Assembly (NCBI RefSeq): GCF_921293095.1
Contig: NC_060259.1
Span: 8,246,001-8,310,000, forward strand
DNA: 64,000 nucleotides
Origin: Ischnura elegans
Taxonomy: Eukaryota > Arthropoda > Insecta > Odonata > Coenagrionidae
Direction of reading: 5' to 3'
Position numbers and translations under genes: made by a program. This document shows positions 1-14,404 of this stretch, piece after piece. The notes beneath the pieces were generated by a model, which was given only the letters and a program-made list of their open reading frames with translations, was not told where the DNA came from and made no database searches. Every line of letters begins with the position of its first letter. Position 1 is the first letter of the stretch.

Positions 1-3000
1 CGGCACGTAATAATCATGGAGCGAAATTAAAAGTTAGGAACTAAGTTATCGCCGGCCCTTGCCTAGTTCCTTATCCCTCCCATTTTGGAACAGATAACTA
101 AAAGAATAAAAAAAATTTTTTTATTTATTTTCGCCATTCAACTCTAAGTACCAAGGTCGATGTATCGAGTATTGTTTAATCAATGTTTGTGTTCTTTCAA
201 AAAAAAACAATGGGAATGAAATTAATTCAACAGTACATGATATGGACTTTATCATCAAACAAAATAGTTTAACACAGTTTGGTTGTCGAACTTTAACTGT
301 TTTTCGAAAAAATAGGAATGAAGAAAGGTCAAATATGCGACTATGACATTGAGATAGATGTTTAATGGTTACAAAGAGATACCAGGTAAATACTTTATAA
401 AAGTTGAGATCGAGTAAATTTCTTCTTAGAGCGCGTCTGCCATTATTTTTCACATCATCTTCACTGAAAAAGTGAATAAATTGTAATTTTGAACACATAT
501 TCATAGCCAGTCGGTAATCACAGCCATGTGGTGCGAAGACTGCAGCAGGCCGATAAATAGTCTCTGTTTGAGTCTACACTACACCATTTTCAACAGCATA
601 TGAGTTTCAACAGCATTAATCAGTACGAAATATGAATAGATTATCCAGGACGCTTATCGGGAATGCATTCAAGGACCCCTACCATTATCATACGCCTTAT
701 AGTTGACCAAACACTTTTAAAATTACGTACCCTGTAGCTTATTCAAAATGAAATTTGTGAAGCATATGCACAACCGGCAAAAGTATAGCCACACGTATGA
801 GAACAAGATAATCGAATAGAATATATCGTAGGAAAATACACATACAGATGGTAATTAATTCCTAACATGGAGAAATATTTTCGCTGAAAATCGATATGGC
901 CTCTCACCTAGAGCCTGAAAGGTTGTGAGACATACCTAGCAGCGTGTTTCATCAGCAGTTTGAGTGTAAAATCCGCATCGTTGTATTACTCAATTTTGGC
1001 TAAAGTAACCCGGACGCTAGTCATTAATCGTAAAAAAAAAGTTTGCCATGTTACCTCAGAAACTGAAGGGCATCAAAATTTACATAGCAGTGCAGCTTAG
1101 GTATCTACGATGGTCTATGTATCCAAGAATGACGATTCACTGCTGTTCAGACAACGCATACTTCTCCGGAATGCTAATCAGTAATATATATAGCTATTTA
1201 CAGAACGTGATTTCGGTAAGATATACTGTTCCAAAAACTTCTCAATTTCTTCTCAGCACGAAGTATATGATGCGCATGCAAATATTCGGATGAAATCAAA
1301 CGCATTACGCAGGAGAGTTTAAATTACGAACTAAAATAATTACATTTTCGATCCTCAATGAATTATCAAACATTGCGGAGCAAATATATCAATCGTCTCC
1401 GCAGACACACAAACATGCTAGGGTATTCATTTCCGTCGGAATCTAAAACGCTACCGCTCAGTCTATGTTCATCAGTGGAGCACTTTAAAACCCCTTCCCG
1501 TAAAGAAGCCAGGGCGAAGAGCGCGGCAACTCGCTGCAGGGCATGAGACCCGCGGTGGCGCCATTTTGAATCGGGTACCTCTTCTTGGGTGCCGCAGCCA
1601 ACCGGCCAAAATTACCCAAACACCCTTCAAGCACAACGTGGCCTCCACACAATGGTGAACTAACAACAAGACATGCCTCACGACTACGAAGGGAATTTCC
1701 TTGAGCTGAAAAAATCATCATCCTTGCGCATTCGTTATGACGAAGATAAAATGGAGATGAAGAATAATGTGGTCATTCGCCATCACTAGATGCTTTCCCT
1801 CCTCTCCCTGATAGCTATAACATGCATTCCCTCCACAATTATCTCACTGGAAGGCTCCATTACCAATTATCTCATTTATATTAAGAAATTATTATAACCG
1901 AAGCTATAGAAATAACTCAAGACGAGATATAAATAATATAGATAAATAAAGCTAACGCAAATTGGTCTAGGGAAGCCACTTATTTAAGACGGCTTCTGTT
2001 AAAGATCTCAACCAAACTTGGAGAAGGAATATGAAATTACTCCGCATTTTCCTGAATACTATAGTATAAATAGCTAATAGATATCACTAAAAGGATAGAT
2101 TCTAAGGCCACAAATTCACTCGAAGATCGCGTTTCGCATGTACCGAAGAATACCTCCTTCAATCGCAATTTATTCACCACCACGCACACATCCATTGAAA
2201 AAAAACAAACGAGTTACATTCGTAGCGAAGGAATACTAAGCTTATTCGATGAAATTTTTAAGACCCAGTGACACCGAGGGCCAACACAATGAATGCATTC
2301 AAAGCCTATAACAAAAGCTTCGAACGCTCAGGAGTAGCTCTGAGAATACCATCAAAATTATGGATCGATATCAGTCTCAGTCGCTGGCCGCTTAACTCTA
2401 CAAGCTCCTCATTGGCTAACACTGTATGTGCGCAACTTTCAGAGAACCTTAATACGACAGTGACGAAGGGCAAGATAATAAGTATAAAAAAACTTAATAT
2501 TTATTATGACATGACCTTATCTCGTTAGGATAGTCCCGCAAAAAAATAACCCCGCTTCAATTGCGTATGGGCACCTACAGTCACCTTCCACTATTCAACT
2601 GTTGAAAAGAATGCATCCTGATGTCTACATACTAAGCTAAGAGCCGTCTTTTACATGATATACCCGATGAAAGTTAAAGGATACGGGATGACATTCCTTG
2701 TGACAGAAAAATCACCGTAACTCGCAAGTCACGTAGAACAAACTCTTACATAGCAAATATCGCATGTCAATCGTAAGCTAATGAAAAAAATTACGGTCAG
2801 GCAGTAGTGAAACCTACTGCAAATTCAGCATGAGCGCATATTTAATCCCATCTTGTTTCTTCAGTTCTAACTTTTCCAACAATAAAATACGTAGACAACA
2901 AACAGAACAATCACACAAAACTATTGACTAACTAAAAGCAGATGTAACACGTCCATTCATCTGGCACCCTCATTGACGCGACTACGACCACCATCATTAG

Positions 3001-6000
3001 TTTTTGAGGTAACTGGTAACTCACTACGTAGTAACTAACTAAGTAGTCGCATCGAAGCCAACAGAAAATATTTTTCAGATGATAATGCGAATACAGGCAT
3101 GACCAGAGCAATTTTTGTCGTAGCAAGTAATACAGTACTTAGTAATTTAACTTCTACACAAGTATTTACGAGCACATATATGAGACACATGCTGTAAAAT
3201 GGGGCTTGAGAATAAAAGTCTAAACGAAGGATGACGCAGTGTGTTATCAGAACTACGTTTCCGCCGCACGGATTTGTGTGTGGAATGGGTTCCATGATTA
3301 ATATTCTCACCAAAATAAGAAACCCTACACAATATAGAGATGTTTATCGCCAAAATAACTCATTTTTAGGCCACAAACCACATAAAAATAGTTCAGCACG
3401 AGGATTTGAATCGTCTATGATTTGAATTGCTGAGTATGATCAATGTTAAAATACAAGCACTCGTCACACAGTGACGCAGTAGAAGAATGTATCCTTAGGC
3501 GGTCCACCGTAACATTAATAGGGGATTCGAGACAACACACCTTGTATTAGATATTAAAGTTATCGCCAGGAACGAAGACTTATTGGCTATTAAAAATAAT
3601 TGCTAACTCTAGACACCCATGGAAAAAACACTAGCAAACACAAAATGGGGGAAGGCATGCAAACAGAGGATTAAACAATTCTTGACAAGTACAGATAAGC
3701 CAACAAAATCAAAGTGTTTGGCTTTCATCATTAACCACGTTCCCACAGTAAATACGTACGTGGTATACTTGCAATGTGTTTACAGTAGACTCATTCTTAG
3801 GTAACACAAAGAAAACATAGTCAAAATAGGATTTAAAAAAAGGTTTTAAAACGCCCACACAGTTGAGTCGCATTCTCCTTACAAGTCTCAAAAAGGACAA
3901 TCTAACAAAAAATATTATTAGCCATGCCTAAAATGTATGAATTCTTAAATATGTTTACCCATGCAGCATTCCATGCATTTCAATGGCGACCGTGATGAAG
4001 ATGTATGACTATCGTCTTGACGTAAACAATTCCATGTGATCAAATTTGACAACAGTGCCATAGATGCCTTTTCAGAGATCGACTTCGAAATGAAAAAGAC
4101 AGGACATTAATCGGGCACTACACTGGATAACAAAAATTGATTTCAACGCGCTACCACAATTTCAATAATCACTATGTCATGGCATGTCATCTAATGCTAC
4201 ATTAAATGAAAGCCCAAATGAGTTTAGAAGTAATCAAATGCAGAAAAAAATTGATTCACGTACAACCAACTACTTGAAAATAGCGTCAGAAACCCTCGGA
4301 AGATGGTCAAAACAGTCCGTCATATGGTCCATCACGATGAGCAAAACGAAATTACACTTACCACTTTTGGACAAGCAATGAGGCACTAAAAAATGTAACA
4401 TCTCCTTGGAGCACATATCAGGAAAAACACAACTTCTTGAGGTGCACATCACGGGGAGTAATAACCACACACAACTCAGTCAAAAGTCAATGAAATCGGG
4501 AAATTTCATCCTCAATAGATTATTAAGTTCATTGCACCGAACTCTGCAAGTAAAAAGGACCCGAGGCGCAGAGCGTCGCAAGAATGCAAAGGCTTTAGGT
4601 TTGATGGCGCGAGAGTATAATGTAAATTCATTAAATATTTGAACAGTTTACTAAAGGTCCTCTCCTCACTCACACCACAACATGGCCGTAGCAAGCGGCT
4701 CACCCAGACTCGTTTCCTGGCGGAGCCTATGGCATCGGCACTACTTTCCTCACATCCCACTCCACATCTCGAGGCTCGCCTTCGTTACAAAATAATCACT
4801 GATTTGTACCAGCAAGATACCCGCAATGTCGCATACATCTTTGTGAACCCTTCCTCAGATCTTCATTGGGTTCCCGAGCGAGGCATATCACAAACAGAAT
4901 CATAACACTGCAGAATTCACTTATTGACGTAACCGAAGAACAACGGTGAGCCAGCGTTCCGATTCCCTTAAGCACACTTAAGATGGCTGGAGGGGCCGAC
5001 CGTTGGCAAGTTTCACATCAATAGCGCACCTCTCCTAAACAAAAATCGAGACACTACGTGGACGAAATACATAGCAATATCTTACATCAGAACTTCCGCA
5101 TAGTGTAAATAACTAGAGAGTGCAGGGCACACACACAATCCGTAGAAGATATCGAAGAACCGAGCGAGGCGAACAGCCGTGCCATCCCAGTAGGTATTTT
5201 AATGAACACAGGTCGAACTACCTCGCGTCTGCTTCGCCTGTCGTGCCTGCCGCTAGAGGCCCTCAGCGCAGCCGTTACCGACCCCAGTGGGAAGTGCAAC
5301 GGAGCGCGATTGCCAAGTCGATCGACACTGATGACGTTGGGGGTTTAGGTACGTCTGAGAGGGTGAAAAGCGCAATCGCACTGTCTGGTCCGAAATAACG
5401 CATCTAAACCTGTAGATTCTTAGCTGGAGTTTCACTTCTACAACAACTATTTTTTGTATATAAAGCTTTGTAAACACTACCAAAATTTTCATTGGCCGGA
5501 ATTCGATAGCATTGATTTGGTTGAAGTTTGCGTTATGCTTGCACTTATTTTCATGTGAACGCTTGAACGTAGTAATACGGCACGCATAGTTAACGCTTCA
5601 GTGTTTGTCTGCACGAATGAACAAGAAATAATTATTGACGAAATGTGAACAGGCAAGTATAGATTTAAGAATTGATTTTCTTGTATCACACCTGCATCAT
5701 GTAAAAGAACGTACATAACCCTACAAGGGCCTCTGATAAACAATATATCCCTCATACAGCCACCGCATGAAAAAAAATATAAAAAGCTACAAATTAATTT
5801 ATTATTTAATGAAGTACCTTAACAACGAGGTAGAACATATCACCACATTAACCGCGCTTTGGAATCGAGAGTGCGCTAGAAATACCGTGCGCAGGTTAGC
5901 AGTTATTACCGAGATTTTTACTTTCCCACATTGACTTCGAAAACGCCTACACTTTGAATTTTTTTTTCTGGCTAATTTAATTTTCTACATCAATTTTAAT

Positions 6001-6951
6001 GTTGTGGAGCGTGTTTCCTTCCCTTCAGAATCACTTCAACCGATGGACCGCGGTCACCCAATTGGGTGATGTCAAACTATTTTCTTGGGTGGCAAATGTA
6101 AGTAAAGGAAATGTAAAGAATACATGTAAGAAGAATACTCATGGTTGAGTGAGAATAATTACGAAATTTTAAAAATTAAGGAATATTGCGAGAAATAATT
6201 TCAGTGAAGCCGTGGTTATGCCCCGACATACATTTTAGCAGAAGAACGAGGCCTTGGGATGGGCAGATTACCAATTGGTTCTAAAGGATCATGTAGTGAG
6301 ACCTGGATGAACACCCAAACTTACATTTAAAAAACCTACGTAAAAGGCCAATGAGCACAGGGTCAACTTATGAAAACGATTTTGATGGGTACTAAAATTG
6401 TTCCGCCGTTGACGCGGATTCTGGGGCGCTCTCGGACGTTTGGGAGGCTCGTCGTTCTCGCGTCCCTTCCCTCACAAACAGATGCGAAAGATTTTGCGGT
6501 TCCCCAACCGTGAGAGTCCGGGGCTAACCCATCCTCACTCAGTGAGCATAAGGGCTTTTGGTGGAAACGCATTTGCAATTGTTTTATTATTGTAAAAAGA
6601 TGATATTGACATCCATCGCTCACATTCAACTCGAAGTTAATTATTACTCCCATTACCCACCCTCCTCATTAAGCATGGGTGGCCATTGACCATTATGAAC
6701 GTAACCATCAAATTTAAAACAAAGCAAAACTTATCAGCAATGAAACCAATAAGTCAAATACCCATGAAAAAATTCGTCACGGATGTTCTATCGTTTGTGA
6801 CGCCGAAAAGGGCCTTCAGTCCAGAAGTCAACTCGTTCGCTTAGCCACACACCCCTAGAAACACTCTGTCCTCTGATCAGTAATGTCAGTGGCGGATTAA
6901 GGAGGGGAGCGGTCACCCCTCGTAATTTCTTGAAATTTTGAAAATATGGTA
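1..6951. other. No recognisable gene; AT-rich DNA with GC-rich patches
   Basis: I see no convincing gene or mobile element here. The longest open frames are about 130 codons or less and show no family motif. Four patches are clearly richer in G+C and CpG than their surroundings: about 1485-1700, 4560-4800, 5120-5400 and 6380-6560. They could be exons or CpG-rich promoter fragments of an unidentified host gene, or old repeats. I could not find paired splice signals with a sustained frame in any of them. Confidence 0.4.
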
Positions 6952-6959
6952 ACCTTTGT

Positions 6960-7421
6960 CAAGGCCGTAGCAAGAAAATATTTTCGGGGGGGTTTATGGA
7001 ATAGTAGACAAACATACAATTATTTTTATAGGATAAATAAAATAGTGTATACGGTTAAATATACATATTCCTTATAAACTCTTAAAGGAAAATATAAAAA
7101 TATTATTATAAAATTGAATGTAGCCTTCTAGCTTTCTTTGCAGCGAACAAATTAATTAACTCCTGTCGATGTCAATTCTGCAATCCCTCAGAAGGCTCAT
7201 AAGTCACTCACCTCTCTAATAATTCACAGCACTATTATTTTACACACTGCACTACAACTACACACACTGCACCTACAATTTTGCTTAGATAATTATTGAC
7301 TTAAGTCGCATTGGACTACAAGATATCTCTGCACCGCTATATAACATCGTCGTGTGAGCACCAAGCGAGCATAAAGTATCCATTTTTTTTCATTTCTGAA
7401 CCCCCCCTGGCTACGGCATTG
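6960..7421. mobile_element. hAT-like MITE, 462 bp
   Basis: The ends are imperfect 12-bp terminal inverted repeats: CAAGGCCGTAGC at the left, and CAATGCCGTAGC as the reverse complement of the right end (11 of 12 match). The 8-bp word ACCTTTGT stands directly outside both ends (6952-6959 and 7422-7429), a perfect target duplication of the length made by hAT transposases. G- and C-runs follow each terminus inside. The AT-rich interior has no coding capacity, so this is a non-autonomous element moved in trans. Superfamily is inferred from duplication length and is less certain than the boundaries. Confidence 0.8.
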
Positions 7422-7429
7422 ACCTTTGT

Positions 7430-7805
7430 GGTGGCTCTCCAACGTAGGTCTAACTCAACAGCATCACTATCAACGTTAAAAAAATAATCGATGAATGTCT
7501 AAATCCACTTGTCTAAGCATATCAACCTCACACGCACCATTGCTTACTTAGATGTACTGCATACCACCAAGGCGCCACGGAAATTATTGAATCCCTTACA
7601 AAAACGGAGGCCTTGATCCGAACCCGAGTGTTGTTCACACATCACGGTGTGGGTGAGCGCCTCTCTAGTTCGGCTCTAAAGACAATATGAAATATGAAAG
7701 AAAGTTAAGGACTGAAAATCACCTGACAAATGTTTTAAAATTAACTGAGAATAGCTCAACTCAATCAGGCGATGACAAGGTAATAAGCAACGCTACTTGC
7801 AAGTC
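7430..7805. other. Intervening DNA, nothing recognised
   Basis: Short AT-rich spacer between the hAT-like MITE and the piggyBac relic. No frame, repeat or motif of note was seen. Confidence 0.4.
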
Positions 7806-7809
7806 TTAA

Positions 7810-10499
7810 CGCTAGAACCGCCACAGCAGTCATTTTGACCACTGTCGACACTTTCAACAGTTGCCGATTAAGTATAAACATGAATAGAAGTATGTCATTT
7901 ACAACTTTTTGCAACTTTACGAAAGGAAACTACCAGAAAATTTTCTTTCACCAGCGACCCTGGGTTCAAGAAATTTTTCTCATTCCTCCTTAAACCGCCG
8001 CGGTCAAAACGACCGCTATATATTTCGGCCCTGCACATGTCATCGCTAATTGCATACGTTTTTTGATTATTCGGCGGAATCCTTAAGACATTTATTTTCC
8101 TTGTTCTAGAACCTACAATGCAAATTTTACCTATTATAATTTTCCCGTGTCCAATGTAACTGCGGCAGAATTCATGTTTATCTGTCTTGAGTAAGTAAGA
8201 GCAATCAAAACAACCTAGCCACAAGTACACGCTAACACTAAGCAGTCCCAAAAATGACACTTTTCCGTCTAATACAAAGTTATTCATAGCAATGCTGACT
8301 ACCCTTTGATCATCATTGTCATTGTTGTGGATAAAATTTAGGTTTACGCTCATTCTCATAAGGATTCTTTGAACATTACTTTTTATTTATCCAATGTATC
8401 AGTAAATGCCGTCATTCTATACCAGCACACTCAGTGTTTATTCAATGATGGAAATGTGGCATTGACTGGCTACAAACGTGCACCTTTCTTTCCCAACCCG
8501 GCAAGGGTCCTCTTCCGAGGAAATTTTATGAATAGCAGCCAGAGCTATTGTTAACTACCATAATATTGAATTGAAACAGCAACCACTCCAGTAATGTTCG
8601 TCGATGAGAGTTAACGCCTGACAAGATCATTCAAATGCTGACTGATTTGCCGAAGGACGCATATGAAGAGGATACAGAGGACGCGCAGATGCGTTGACAG
8701 TGCATTCTTCCGGTGATGAACCCACTTATGCTCATCAAAACACTATCTTTTCATACTTTCCACCGACTTCAGGTATGGTACATGTCAGGTTTATGCCACA
8801 GAGAGATGTTTTAATATTTGGCATTAAAATGATAGGGGAGGATGGACGAGCAGAGTGAACTGCAAGTTCTTTCCACCCACAATGGAGGCAGCAATTCACA
8901 GCAAAATTTACTGAAGGTATCCCAAGGCCCATCTTCTTATGCCTGATGGTTTGTTGGTGAGAAATGCCACAGCAGTATTTGGGAACGACTTTTCGATGAA
9001 GTAATGTTCAAACATATTCAGAAATGCACAGTTTCTAAGGTAAAAGGACAACTGGAAAAGGATGATTGGAGTCTAATCTTCATCGTTCTCCTTTCTGTTA
9101 GAGATTCTCTTTGGGCCAGAGCCGAAGGGCTTGATGAACACTGGTCAGTGACATAGGGACCACTGATATTTGGTGATACTGTGGGCAGAATCAGATTTCG
9201 AGAAATTATGAGGTTTCATGAGGCTCGACATGAAATCCTCGAGAACTCGTCATTTGAAATCCGAGACGTTTGCCTTAGTATCAGAGATATGGAATAGTTT
9301 AATTGAAATTATTACGTATTTGGGCCATATCTTACTGTTGATGGACAGTTATTTCCATTGAAAGCAAGTATAGGTTCACTCAATACATGGCTAGTAGGCT
9401 GGATAAGTATTGGTAAATATTTTGGCTTCTTGCAGATTTTGAGTACAAATATGTTTGCAATAGTTTTCCATGCCTCGGTAAAAATGATATACGTCCTAAT
9501 GATATTTCTCTGTCAGAGCATGCGTTCATAATGCTGGCTGAGCTGTTCCGGAAAATGAAACAGAGCTTTACCACTGGTATTTATTTCACATCCACCAAAC
9601 TAGCCCAAAGATAGGAGGAGGCAGGCACTATGTCTTGTTGGGACAATGAACAGAATACGACGAAAAATACCCAAAATTGCCAAAAATTCATGTTTGTAGT
9701 TGTATGACACCAAACTTCTTAAGAAGGATGATATTACTTTGACAATATATCTGGGTCAAGTTTTAAAAAAAAATTATTGGTCCTGAGTACTATATCCCCT
9801 TCAATTGATATTTGGCCAAGAGATAAACTCCCCAAGTCAGTAAAGTTTTACAACAAGACAAAATGCGGCGTTGATGTAGTGGACTGTATAGCATGAAAAT
9901 ACTCAAAAAGATCTGTCAGAAGGCGTTGGCCATTATATGTTTTTTAAAATATTCTAAATCTACGTAGCATAAATGTGTGGATAAAGAGAGAATTTCAAGA
10001 AGAAACTTCCTGCTAAAGCTTGCAGATGAGCTCAGATCTGATTTCACAACATTTCATTCAAGTACCCAGGTCCTAAATAGTGATTCCGAAGACAACTTCG
10101 GGGTAAAGGAATTACATAAATGCAGACAGTGTCATTTAAAAAATATAGCAATAAAAGAAAACAGCGCGATAAACAGTGCGAGAAGCCCATATGCGGCAAA
10201 CACGGTAAAAATATTAATCCTAAATTTGTACGGTGTTCTCCAAATTATAAATTTGTAGACTATAATCACCAGCTATGTATGCTCATAGATTTTTTACTCT
10301 TCTTTCAAAGTGTGTCGTAAATGTTACTACTAAAGGTTAATCAAAGACATTATTTCTTTTAATTAGTGAAGTAAATGCAACATAAATCCTTAATGAGGTC
10401 AGATATTGGTCTACAACAACCCCAAGTACTCTAATTATTTAATCAAAAATGAAGCATTAGCAAAAACTTTGCAGTGGTATTGGTCCAGCAGTTCTAGTG
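7810..10499 (+). mobile_element. piggyBac-family transposon relic (copy 1), both ends present
   Basis: TTAA stands at 7806-7809 and again at 10500-10503, the obligatory piggyBac target. The left end reads CGCTAGAACCGCC and the reverse complement of the right end reads CACTAGAACTGC, a diverged terminal inverted repeat. The 2690-bp length fits an autonomous piggyBac. A second copy of the left subterminal motif lies near 7990-8020. The interior carries a broken transposase in plus orientation. A 154-codon minus-strand frame at 7895-8359 matches nothing I know and is probably chance. Confidence 0.8.
9110..10320 (+). pseudogene. piggyBac transposase pseudogene (copy 1)
   Basis: Several piggyBac transposase (DDE-type, RNase H-like fold) signatures appear in order but in different frames. 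The block near 9175 resembles the conserved region before the first catalytic block. Near 9330 is TVDGQLFP, the family's TVDEQLFP block with its Asp kept and Glu changed to Gly. From about 9370 a shifted frame gives RFTQYMASRLDKYW, then NSFPCLGKND. Near 9850 comes a KTKCGVDVVD-like block with the third catalytic Asp region. Near 10110-10210 is a cysteine-rich tail with C-x2-C and CGKH. Many stops and frameshifts, one at the A-run near 10135, show it is dead. The start cannot be placed. Confidence 0.82.
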
Positions 10500-10503
10500 T
10501 TAA

Positions 10504-13500
10504 AATTATTGTAACTGTTCATAAATTGACCTTTTACTTTTCTGCAGCGTGGGAAGTGATTGCTGGAATAATTTACCAAACGACCAATCCACTTGGCCAG
10601 CGTGCCGTGTATCAAATGAAACAGCGACAGCGTATGCTCTTGCTGATTGAAACCATTCCAGTGATTTAATTTTTAATTTTATGGCAGAATGATCCAACTC
10701 TTACGGAGTACATACTTCCATTACTGATTTGATCTGACTAACCGAGAAGATTTGATTTCTAAGGACAGTGAACGTCATCGCTTCCCCGTCACTTTTTGTT
10801 AGGTACAGTTGTGCCCAATATTACCACGAGGATAGCATGTTATTCTAAGAACTTGAGGTTCATTTGGGGTTCTCCTATCTTTCATATGACGACAAGCTTT
10901 TTACCACAGCCAGTACGTAACCTCTTGAGGAGAACCAAATTACTGAGCCCGCAGAGCAACTCATAAGTGGCTAATTAACAGTCGGGCAGATGGCCAATAG
11001 CTTACACGCAAAGCGGCACCACTTGTGATAAATCATTCTGAGGGACCGAAAGCCAAGATACATATTTTCATAACACCGGTTGAGTGGGATGGTATCCAAG
11101 GAGAAACGACTTTTCCAAAGAGTGAGGGAGCCTCAGTGCCCCATAATGGCTGCCACTGTGAAAAATACCCACGAAACAACATCAAAAGCTCCACTTACAG
11201 TAGCGAGACCAAGCAAGAGAGCCAAATTGGCACTACATTTAACATTACTGTACCAGTATCTTCGTCTACCAGCAGAATCCCTCATTCTTGAATTTATGCA
11301 TCCATAAAAAGAAAACCCTTCATTTTCACAAGAGGTGAAGAATTTCTCACTAATTCGAGACTCAATTACAATCCACTAAAATATATAGTTGTTAATTTTG
11401 ATTCCTTTAAGATGAAATTAAAATAAATGACCAGATCAAAAATTTCTAAGCCTACCATTAGATAAAGCAAAACAGCCAATTGTCAACTCTCAAATACCTG
11501 TGTTAAGGAATCGACACATGGGCTGGGCATGTTAAGATGATAGAAATGCACAAGTGATCAGAAGATAGAAAATGCTGTCATGGCAGACAGAGGGAATCAC
11601 TTTCAAAGGCAGAAAATATTTCAAATGATACAACTGAAACAATAAACAAATGAAAGAAGCACTACTTGTGCACAGACTTGCACCTCCCATTGATATATTC
11701 AACACTGAAACATCCATTTATCATCACCCAAGCAATATATCTCACACTGCTAAGGAAGGAGAAATCAGCATCGATATGCTGGAAACAGGATAATCTGAAG
11801 ATGGACAAAAGTTATGAGTACTTCTGCAAAAACTTATACCTCAAGTATTCCTAATCTCATCCAGATTTTCCAAGGTGCATAAATCCTTGATCATCCACAA
11901 GACATATTGAAGGACTTTACCAAGTATACAAATAGAGTATCAGACTATTGCCTTAAATAAAATAAAACACTTCAATTTTCATGGGTAATTAGAGTTAATG
12001 CAAATTCTCTCATTGAGAAATGCAAATAATGAATGAAATGTTGTTTAACTGTGTACTAACACCACTTAAAGTGATACACCACTGATTGTAATTTCAGGTT
12101 TAGCCAAAATCAACTGCCTTAAATGAAGTCAATCACCAATGTAACAAGGGTTAACACTGGTACAAGTGAAGTTGTTCATTGAAGTCAGAAAATAGCTCAA
12201 GAATCTCAGTTGGCCTTCACTATGTGGATAGTGGACAGGTGCTTCCCCACACTTAACACCATTCTGTCGAACCCACTGTAGTAGCCAAGCAGACGCCACA
12301 TTCAAATATACAGTCTAAGCAACTTTATTGAAATAAAATAAATTATTACTAACTTTTAATGGCAGATTTGAAGATGCTAACTGGATTGCCACAGAAATTT
12401 TAGCCTCGATGCTATGGTTAATCAAGAGGAAACACAAGGATCCTGAAGACATGGGCAGACTCTGTCAAATCCAGTATGCTAAAATGTTTCCCCTTAGAAG
12501 TAAAAAAAAACTTTCAGCCATATACGTGGCAGATGAGGATTTTACCAACCACAACCAGGAAAAAGTGCATATTCCCACTCCCGGTCACGGCAAAGGTTTC
12601 CTCCATCGAATTTTCACAAAAAAATCATACTTCCAAATTCCTTATTACACAATCCAAACACCATTATCAGTTCCTTCAGGAATAAGAAAATTAAAAGAGT
12701 AGACTGTATTTCATTGCCTCTTTGCAAATTTACAATTTGGTGGACACAAAAATATGTTTGTCAGGATATATACTAGTAAATGATCTGATATAAATTCATG
12801 CTTCAATCGATTCAAATAACTAATATGTTTTTTGGTGACCACACTCCCTAACTAATCAGAGGTTACTATCATTGGTGTAATAAATAGAAGCAACAACATG
12901 TACTTTGATATTTACTCTCGGATAAATACACAACCCATTTCTTCCATTCAGAGTAAGGCCTTATTTATTCAAATTGAAAATATGCGAATAATTATTTTAC
13001 AACATTAACTGATTTTTAAAATGCTTACTTAATGAATTTCCTCCACCACAAATCCTGTGAAGCAAATAAAAGGCTTTAACGACATCAATTATTTTTTTTT
13101 ATTTTCTCATTTTTACTTGCAACATTTTCCACAACCATGTCGGAACCACAAGAATTACTTAATTCCAAATGAAGCTCATCAAGTCCTATCACAATAAAAT
13201 AAATTAATTATCACAAAAACACTCAAAAATTCAAACACATCATTCAGACAATATTGCCACATATAACCCTAGAGGATGGGTGATTTTGAGAGTTGGTCAT
13301 AACCGTTGGTTAAACATAAAAGTACATTAAAATCAGCAAATCCTAGAAATTGTATAAAAACAATTTCAGGAGGGAGTATGAGGGAAGCATAGCTTCCATT
13401 TTATCCGTTAGATAATGAAATGGAAAGAACAGCCTTTTGACATACGAAAAAATTACTTGCTGTTGAATATTCATATTATTTGGTCATTTTGTAAAACCAA

Positions 13501-14400
13501 GATGATTTAGACAGCAAAAATGGGAAAGTCATATCCTAGAAAGTTGCTGAAGTAAATTGGAGGGAAGAATTGCTTCCATTTTGTCCATTAGGTAATGGAA
13601 TGGCATAGAGACCCAGCCAAGCATCTGAAACACAATGAGAATAAACATTAATGAACAATGGTGCTTTTGCAAAACATTATAAAAGCAATAGAAAAACAAC
13701 AAATTAAATACCAGCAAATCCTGATGTTATGATAACAACTTATGTTTCTACATATAAAAAAGATTTTGTAAGAGCATGAACAAATATTTGTGAATACACG
13801 TGGGCCATTTCATACAAAATTGGACTGTGAACAACACCTCGGCACAGAAGAATGAATCACCAGAGTGCTCACCACACAGAAAATAGCACAGTATGAAATG
13901 GAGTAAGTTCCACTGCTGAAATGTAATGGCTTACTGGCAAGTCTGCCTCAAAATAAGCTTCTAACCATAACACTCAGGCATAGTTGTAGCAAGCAGTGGC
14001 AACATCTGCCTATGAAGTGCCTTGACTTTCTTTAAATAGTGCCCGTGGTAATAGAACATCTTACTGAAACTGTTTGCTTATAGGTTATTTTCCCATGCTT
14101 AGTTTTCGATTGGCTCAAAGTCCATTCCCTGTTTGCTGGGAGCACACACCTGATGACAGATGAGTGAATATGGGACATGAATTAACTTCCCACCTTCCTC
14201 CGATGTTTTCCTCAACAGGATGGCAACCTCTATGGGAAGTGAGGGATTCTCAAGGAGATATCACCCTTGCATACTGCTCTAAGTGCACTTTACACACCTT
14301 TTAGTCTAAAGGTGTGGGAGAAATTTGGTCGTTTTGTCTGCAGAACCTGATTCACTACTGAGCAATCTAAGGATGATGAGAGTCAACTGCCAATTTAATA
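10504..14400. other. No recognisable gene
   Basis: AT-rich DNA without a supported gene. Frames at 11025-11307 (+) and 12409-12702 (+) are under 100 codons and lack recognisable motifs or splice context. One diverged short direct repeat (13380-13607) is listed separately. Confidence 0.35.
13380..13607. repeat. Diverged direct repeat, about 48 bp twice
   Basis: A segment at 13380-13427 recurs at 13559-13606. Both contain GAGGGAAG, GCTTCCATTTT and TTAG-TAATG-AATGG in the same order, with scattered substitutions and 179 bp between copies. This looks like an old local duplication. Each copy also has a small self-complementary core (GGAAG...CTTCC). Confidence 0.6.
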
Positions 14401-14404
14401 TTCT

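Noticed and set aside
7895..8359. 154-codon minus-strand gene
   Set aside because: It lies in the non-coding left part of a piggyBac relic, has no recognisable motif and no supporting splice or promoter context.
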